Under the pieces are notes generated by a model that was not told the origin of the DNA, searched no databases, and saw only the letters and a program-made list of their open reading frames with translations. From Methanolinea sp. UBA277 (GTDB taxonomy: Archaea > Halobacteriota > Methanomicrobia > Methanomicrobiales > Methanospirillaceae), in assembly GCA_002499905.1 (NCBI GenBank), contig DANP01000001.1, positions 1-34,104 on the forward strand: a stretch of 34,104 bases of DNA, given 5' to 3'. The position numbers and the translations under genes were made by a program. Positions 30,142-34,104 of this stretch are shown in pieces (position 1 is the stretch's first letter; each line of letters starts with the position of its first letter).

Positions 30142-30173
30142 ATTTCTCTGGTTCCGCTCCTGCCCGCACCCTG

Positions 30174-31316
30174 TCAGAAGGAGGAGGGGTCTTCCGCCCG
30201 TATGAACGCGGCAACCCGTTCCCGTGCTTCCGCAAGAGCCGGGCGCTGCAACACCACTCCGTCACGGATGCAGGTCTCAAGGAGAGGCGTGCTATCGTCC
30301 GGACCGGGCAGATCGGCGGGCAGCACACGGTGCTGCACACGGTGCTTCTCCCGGGGGATCTGCCATACCTGCTTCTTCCCGCTCTTCTTTCCCCGTTTTG
30401 CGCAGGGAACCCCGTCGATGGAGACAATATCCATGGCAAAGTCGACCACCGGGGCGTTGGCAATAGCTCCGCCGACGCCGAAGGCATCGACGATGTCCCG
30501 GTAGGCAACGATATCCTCCCGGGTGATCCCTCCTGAGAGCACGATGCGGACATCACGGTATCCCCCCGTATCGAGCTCCCACCGGACCTCATCGAGGATA
30601 ACCCGCATGTTCCCCCGTCGTGAACGGGGGGTGTCGAGCCGCACCCCCTCCGCCCCGCAGCGCGCACCGGTCAGGGACTCCCGCTTCTCGTCGCACCATG
30701 TATCACAGAGGAAGATCCGCGGAACATCGGGAGCGGTATACCGGTCGAATGCGCAGAACGCCTCCCCGACATCCGGGTAGCACATCACAAACGAATGGGG
30801 CATGGTCCCCACGAGGGGGATGCCTTCCGGGGCACAGGTATTGCTCACCCCGTCAACGCCTCCGATCCATGCCGCCCGCTCGACCATCCGGGCAATGGCC
30901 GGGTGCTGCCGCCGCGATCCGAACGAGTAGATCGCCCGTGTCCCTGCCAGCTGCCTGATGTGAGCCGCTGCGGTTGCAATCCCCGAGGCATGACAGAGGA
31001 AGCCGAGCACCGCCGTCTCGTAGCGGGCAAAATCCGTGTAGCGTCCTTCAATCCTGACCACCGGTTCTCCGGGATAGAAGACCGATCCCTCCGGCATCGC
31101 ATCGACGGTCAGCGGCAGCCCCTCAAGGAGGCTGATCACATCTTCGAGACCACAGACAATCCCCCACCCGTCCGGGAGGGCGGCAGCGGTCACCTCCACG
31201 GCAACCCACGGATCCCTTCCTGATGCCCGGAGGACCTCTTCGGTCCTGACAAAGTAGATGTCGGTGCATTCTCCTTTGCGGATGGCCTCATCGTCAACGG
31301 TGGCAAACCTGCCCAT
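30174..31316 (-). CDS. Nicotinate phosphoribosyltransferase
   Basis: Protein of 380 residues of the archaeal nicotinate phosphoribosyltransferase type. It makes nicotinate mononucleotide from nicotinate and PRPP for NAD salvage. Motifs seen are AIRKGECTDIYFVRTEEV, GRYTDFARYETAVLGFLCHASG, FGSRRQHPAIARM (the active-site histidine), NTCAPEGIPLVGTMPHSFVM and VLSGGITREDI. A zinc-like pair of cysteines is not seen at the C-terminus. ATG 31316 is chosen because the family's N-terminus begins there, not at the two earlier in-frame ATGs. It is divergent from the MTA/MTI phosphorylase. Confidence 0.92.
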   Translation of the reverse strand: MGRFATVDDEAIRKGECTDIYFVRTEEVLRASGRDPWVAVEVTAAALPDGWGIVCGLEDVISLLEGLPLTVDAMPEGSVFYPGEPVVRIEGRYTDFARYETAVLGFLCHASGIATAAAHIRQLAGTRAIYSFGSRRQHPAIARMVERAAWIGGVDGVSNTCAPEGIPLVGTMPHSFVMCYPDVGEAFCAFDRYTAPDVPRIFLCDTWCDEKRESLTGARCGAEGVRLDTPRSRRGNMRVILDEVRWELDTGGYRDVRIVLSGGITREDIVAYRDIVDAFGVGGAIANAPVVDFAMDIVSIDGVPCAKRGKKSGKKQVWQIPREKHRVQHRVLPADLPGPDDSTPLLETCIRDGVVLQRPALAEARERVAAFIRAEDPSSF

Positions 31317-31355
31317 AGTACTGATATGGGAGGGTGCGGGCAAAAACATCTTGCG

Positions 31356-31367
31356 GGACGATCGTCC
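31356..31367. promoter_or_regulatory. 12-bp palindrome in a divergent gap
   Basis: GGACGATCGTCC is a perfect 12-bp palindrome in the 119-base gap between the nicotinate phosphoribosyltransferase gene and the nucleoside phosphorylase gene. It may be an operator serving either strand; a chance GC-rich palindrome cannot be excluded. Confidence 0.35.
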
Positions 31368-31435
31368 GGAGCCCCTGATCGAAAATGATACCATCATGCC
31401 CGGATCTCACTATATTGGATAAGGAAGGTGCGGAG

Positions 31436-32107
31436 ATGCTCGGGATCATCGGAGGGACAAGCCTCCTGTACGCTGAACTGCCGGAACTCGAAAAAAAAGT
31501 GGTGCATACACCGTTTGGGAATTCCGAAGTTTTTACCGGGGATATTGCGCTGCTTCTCCGTCATCAGGGAGAGCGGCCCCCTCACCGCATCAACTACCGG
31601 TCTCACCTCGCGGCGCTCGCCATCCTTGGGGTGACCCGGATTGTCACCATCGGCTCGGCCGGATCGCTGCACCGGGAGATTTCCCCGGGCTCACTTATCA
31701 TCCCGGACGATTATGTCAGCGGCACCACCATCCCCTCCATTCATGAGTACCGGATCCGGCATGTCCACCCCGGATTTACGCCCTCACTCATGCAACAGCT
31801 TGCCGGGATCATTCCCGAGGCGCGGTTCGGAGGGATTTACGTCCAGACCCGGGGGCCGCGGATCGAGACCGTCGCAGAGGTGCAGGCCCTTGCCCGGGCA
31901 GCTGATGTCGTCGGCATGACCATCGCATCAGAGGCAACGCTGGCCATCGAGCTCGGGATGGAGGTTGCCGCGCTCTGCACCATTGACAACTACGCCAACG
32001 GACTCTCGGATGAGGCCCTGACCTTTGATCACATCCTTGCATCTGCTGCAGAGCACCGGGAGCGGACGGGCGGAATAATCAGGCGTATTAGAGGGGGTAT
32101 GGCATGA
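31436..32107 (+). CDS. Methylthioinosine/purine nucleoside phosphorylase (MTAP family)
   Basis: Protein of 223 residues of the MTAP/PNP family. Motifs are LGIIGGTS, LLRHQGERPPHRINYRSHLAAL, TIGSAGSLHREISPG, VQTRGPRIETVAEVQA and VGMTIASEATLAIELGM, followed by NYANG in place of the aspartate-rich motif of true MTA phosphorylases. This fits the 6-oxopurine type, such as the methylthioinosine phosphorylase of Methanocaldococcus. It would cleave methylthioinosine to hypoxanthine and methylthioribose-1-phosphate. The start ATG 31436 gives the canonical N-terminus and has AAGGAAGG upstream. It overlaps the deaminase gene by 4 bases. Confidence 0.9.
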   Translation: MLGIIGGTSLLYAELPELEKKVVHTPFGNSEVFTGDIALLLRHQGERPPHRINYRSHLAALAILGVTRIVTIGSAGSLHREISPGSLIIPDDYVSGTTIPSIHEYRIRHVHPGFTPSLMQQLAGIIPEARFGGIYVQTRGPRIETVAEVQALARAADVVGMTIASEATLAIELGMEVAALCTIDNYANGLSDEALTFDHILASAAEHRERTGGIIRRIRGGMA

Positions 32108-33426
32108 TGGCAGGAGGTGAAGAATTTCCGGAAAAGCGCGGATCGATCCTGATCGAGGATGTCCTCACCCGGCAGGGTCGCCGCGATATCTTCATCGGCA
32201 GCAGCGGAATCATCGAGGCTGCAGGGGAGGGAATCGGGCGGACCTGCCGGAGCGAAGCGGATTACCGTATCGCGGGCATGGAGTTCCTGGCCGTACCCGG
32301 GCTGGTCAACACCCATACCCATGCGGCAATGTCGCTGCTGCGTGGCTATGCCGATGATCTGCCCCTGCAGACCTGGCTCTCGGAGAAGATCTGGCCGCTC
32401 GAGGCCCTCCTGACCGGTGATGATGTCTACTGGGGCACCCGCCTTGCCTGCCTGGAGATGATCCGCAGCGGAACGATCGCGTTTGCGGACATGTACTTTT
32501 TCATGGAAGATGCAGCGCGGGCAGTCGCCGAATCCGGCCTTAAAGCCATGCTCTCCTATGGGTTCATCGACCTCTTCGATCCGGACCGGCGCGAACGAGA
32601 GATGAAAGTGACCGAACAGCTGGTTGCATCGATCCGGGCGATGGGAAACCCGAAGATACAGCCGGCGCTGGGACCTCACGCCGTCTATACGGTCTCGGAG
32701 GAAAGCCTCAGGTGGTGCGCCGGACTCAGCGCCAGGGAACAGATCCCCATTCTCATTCACCTTTGCGAGACTGAGAAGGAGATATCAGATGCAGTGCACC
32801 AGTGGGGCCGGAAGCCGGTACAGATTCTCGATGACTGCGGCATCCTGACCCCCCGGACCGTAGCCGCTCACTGCTGCTGGCTCGATCACGGAGAGTGCGG
32901 GCTGCTGGGAGAGCGGGGAGTGCATGTATCGCACAACCCGGTCAGCAACATGAAACTCGCCGTCGGGAGGGCGATGCCCTATCCCTGGCTGAGGGAGGCC
33001 GGCGTGAACGTGACGCTCGGAACCGATGGCTGCGCGTCAAACAACAACCTCGATCTCTTCGAGGAGATGAAGACCGCAGCCCTCCTCCAGAAGTTCTCCT
33101 GGAACTCACAGACGCTCCTCTCCGCACCCGAAGCGCTGTTCATGGCCACCGCGGCGGGTGCACGGGCGCTCGGCCTTGGGAACGGGGCTATTGCACCCGG
33201 TGAACCTGCGGACATCATCCTGATCGACCGGTCAGCGGTGTGCAACACACCGCTGCACAATCCTGACTCGAACCTGGTATACTCCTGTTCCGGATCCGCT
33301 GTCCGGACCGTCATCTGTCACGGGGACATCCTGATGAAGGACCGGGTCATCCCGGGGGAGGAGGAGGTCATCAGGGGAGCGTCTGCGGCGGCGGCCGGAC
33401 TGGTGAAGAGGGGCAGCGGGGAGTGA
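32104..33426 (+). CDS. dadD: 5'-deoxyadenosine deaminase / MTA-SAH deaminase
   Basis: Protein of 440 residues of the amidohydrolase family (MtaD/DadD). Metal ligands are VNTHTHAAMSLLRG (HxH), LIHLCETEKE, AAHCCWLDHGE and GTDGCASNNNLD, and the HNPVSNMKL segment is typical. In methanogens the enzyme deaminates 5'-deoxyadenosine, methylthioadenosine and SAH. Its start ATG overlaps the phosphorylase stop (ATGA), so deamination of MTA and cleavage of the product are encoded in one operon. Compared with the other amidohydrolase of this window it has full-length flanking domains. Confidence 0.93.
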   Translation: MMAGGEEFPEKRGSILIEDVLTRQGRRDIFIGSSGIIEAAGEGIGRTCRSEADYRIAGMEFLAVPGLVNTHTHAAMSLLRGYADDLPLQTWLSEKIWPLEALLTGDDVYWGTRLACLEMIRSGTIAFADMYFFMEDAARAVAESGLKAMLSYGFIDLFDPDRREREMKVTEQLVASIRAMGNPKIQPALGPHAVYTVSEESLRWCAGLSAREQIPILIHLCETEKEISDAVHQWGRKPVQILDDCGILTPRTVAAHCCWLDHGECGLLGERGVHVSHNPVSNMKLAVGRAMPYPWLREAGVNVTLGTDGCASNNNLDLFEEMKTAALLQKFSWNSQTLLSAPEALFMATAAGARALGLGNGAIAPGEPADIILIDRSAVCNTPLHNPDSNLVYSCSGSAVRTVICHGDILMKDRVIPGEEEVIRGASAAAAGLVKRGSGE

Positions 33427-33628
33427 CTCACCGGGATCGGAACTTCGCTGGAGAAATCGCATCCCGCTCCCCCGAATCTCATGGTGATGATACCCGCCGG
33501 CCGGGTTGCAATCGTCCCGGGACGACCCTTTACGCTGTGCCGGGTACCCTGCACCGGTTCCCGGACCGGTCCCCTGTTTCACAGGAATCTCCTTGATGAT
33601 GCCAGGTTCGGGAAAGAGGAAAAAGTGG

Positions 33629-34104
33629 TCAGGCGGTTTCTATCCGTGAGACATCCTCGAGCTTGAGTTCACGGATAGAGAGCTCCCGCATCATGAACTT
33701 CTGGATCTTTCCGGTCACGCTCATCGGGAATTCGGTCACGAATTTCACGTACTGCGGGATCTTGTAGTGTGCGATCCTGCCCCGGCAGAACTCCCTGACC
33801 TCCTCTCCGGTCAGGGTCTCTCCCTCTTTCACCATGACCCAGGCCATCAGCTCCTCACCGTACCTGGCATCCGGGACCCCGATGATGTATACGTCGGCGA
33901 TCTTCGGGTGGTGGTGGAGGAATTCCTCGATCTCACGGGGGTAGATGTTCTCTCCGCCCCGGATGACCATGTCCTTCAGCCTCCCGACGATCTTCACGTA
34001 TCCCTCATTGTCCATCGTGCCGAGGTCGCCGGTATGATTCCAGCCGTTCGAGTCGAGGGTGGCGTGGGTAGCGCTCGGGTTGTTGTAGTAGCATTTCATC
34101 ACGC
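33629..34104 (-). CDS. Acyl-CoA synthetase (AMP-binding), C-terminal part
   Basis: Only the C-terminal 158 codons are in the window; the frame runs off the right edge (the GTG at 34102 is an internal Val in VMKCYYNNPSAT). Motifs of the ANL family are HTGDLGTMDNEGYVKIVGR, KDMVIRGGENIYPREIEEFL (hinge and A8) and PMSVTGKIQK (the A10 lysine). Such enzymes activate a carboxylic acid via an acyl-AMP and transfer it to CoA; the closest by eye are medium-chain/FadD-like synthetases. The substrate cannot be judged from this end. The 202 bases between its stop and dadD hold no gene I can support. Confidence 0.9.
   Translation of the reverse strand, partial: VMKCYYNNPSATHATLDSNGWNHTGDLGTMDNEGYVKIVGRLKDMVIRGGENIYPREIEEFLHHHPKIADVYIIGVPDARYGEELMAWVMVKEGETLTGEEVREFCRGRIAHYKIPQYVKFVTEFPMSVTGKIQKFMMRELSIRELKLEDVSRIETA

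Noticed and set aside
33427..33628. A possible small gene (from 33481) in the gap before the acyl-CoA synthetase
   Set aside because: The frame runs into the 3' end of the synthetase gene, has no ribosome-binding site and reads as low-complexity sequence; the gap holds nothing I can support.

Overview
The window is archaeal, most likely from a methanogen of the order Methanomicrobiales (Methanoculleus/Methanoregula-like). Supporting this are an archaeal proteasome beta subunit beside the termination nuclease FttA/aCPSF1, ABCE1, pelota, Sec61-beta, CofE (coenzyme F420), an archaeal UMP kinase, TATA-box promoters, oligo-T terminators, no CCA in the tRNA genes and PKD surface proteins. The sequence is GC-rich and densely coded. 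No IS element, prophage or CRISPR array was seen. The order is inferred from gene content; the species cannot be told.

Layout. 1-2.7 kb: the 3' end of a PKD surface protein and a two-gene YeeE/YedE sulfur-type transporter. 2.7-8.3 kb: a translation quality-control locus. A small membrane protein and ABCE1 lie on the minus strand, RqcH (NEMF) and pelota on the plus strand, and a compact palindromic promoter sits between them; two small zinc proteins follow. 8.4-15.6 kb: CofE, an unlisted 52-residue Sec61-beta, an amidohydrolase, a UspA plus CBS pair, proteasome beta, FttA and an MFS transporter. 15.6-18.8 kb: a truncated Ppx/GppA remnant, then a metal ABC importer with a DtxR-type regulator and a clear operator-like repeat. 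18.9-21.0 kb: a complete bacterial-type ruvC-ruvA-ruvB operon. 21.1-24.3 kb: CHAD protein and polyphosphate kinase. 24.4-26.6 kb: an unknown protein, a Mut7-C RNase-like protein, the AmmeMemoRadiSam radical SAM enzyme and a 51-residue zinc ribbon. 26.6-30.1 kb: UMP kinase, tRNA-Pro(TGG), endonuclease III, a Pit phosphate transporter with its DUF47 partner, and tRNA-Ala(GGC). 30.2-34.1 kb: nicotinate phosphoribosyltransferase, a methylthioinosine/purine nucleoside phosphorylase, a 5'-deoxyadenosine/MTA deaminase, and the C-terminal end of an acyl-CoA synthetase.

Functional themes. (1) Stalled-ribosome handling: pelota with ABCE1 splits ribosomes, RqcH acts on obstructed large subunits, and the proteasome is close by. 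(2) Phosphate/polyphosphate: Pit-DUF47, Ppk, CHAD and a dead Ppx fragment. (3) Metal uptake under DtxR-type control. (4) Salvage of radical-SAM and polyamine by-products (5'-deoxyadenosine, MTA) by deaminase and phosphorylase. (5) Recombination by a bacterial Holliday-junction system, which most archaea replace with Hjc.

All calls rest on reading motifs and layout; no database search was run. Start codons were moved where promoter, ribosome-binding site or family N-terminus favoured an internal start.
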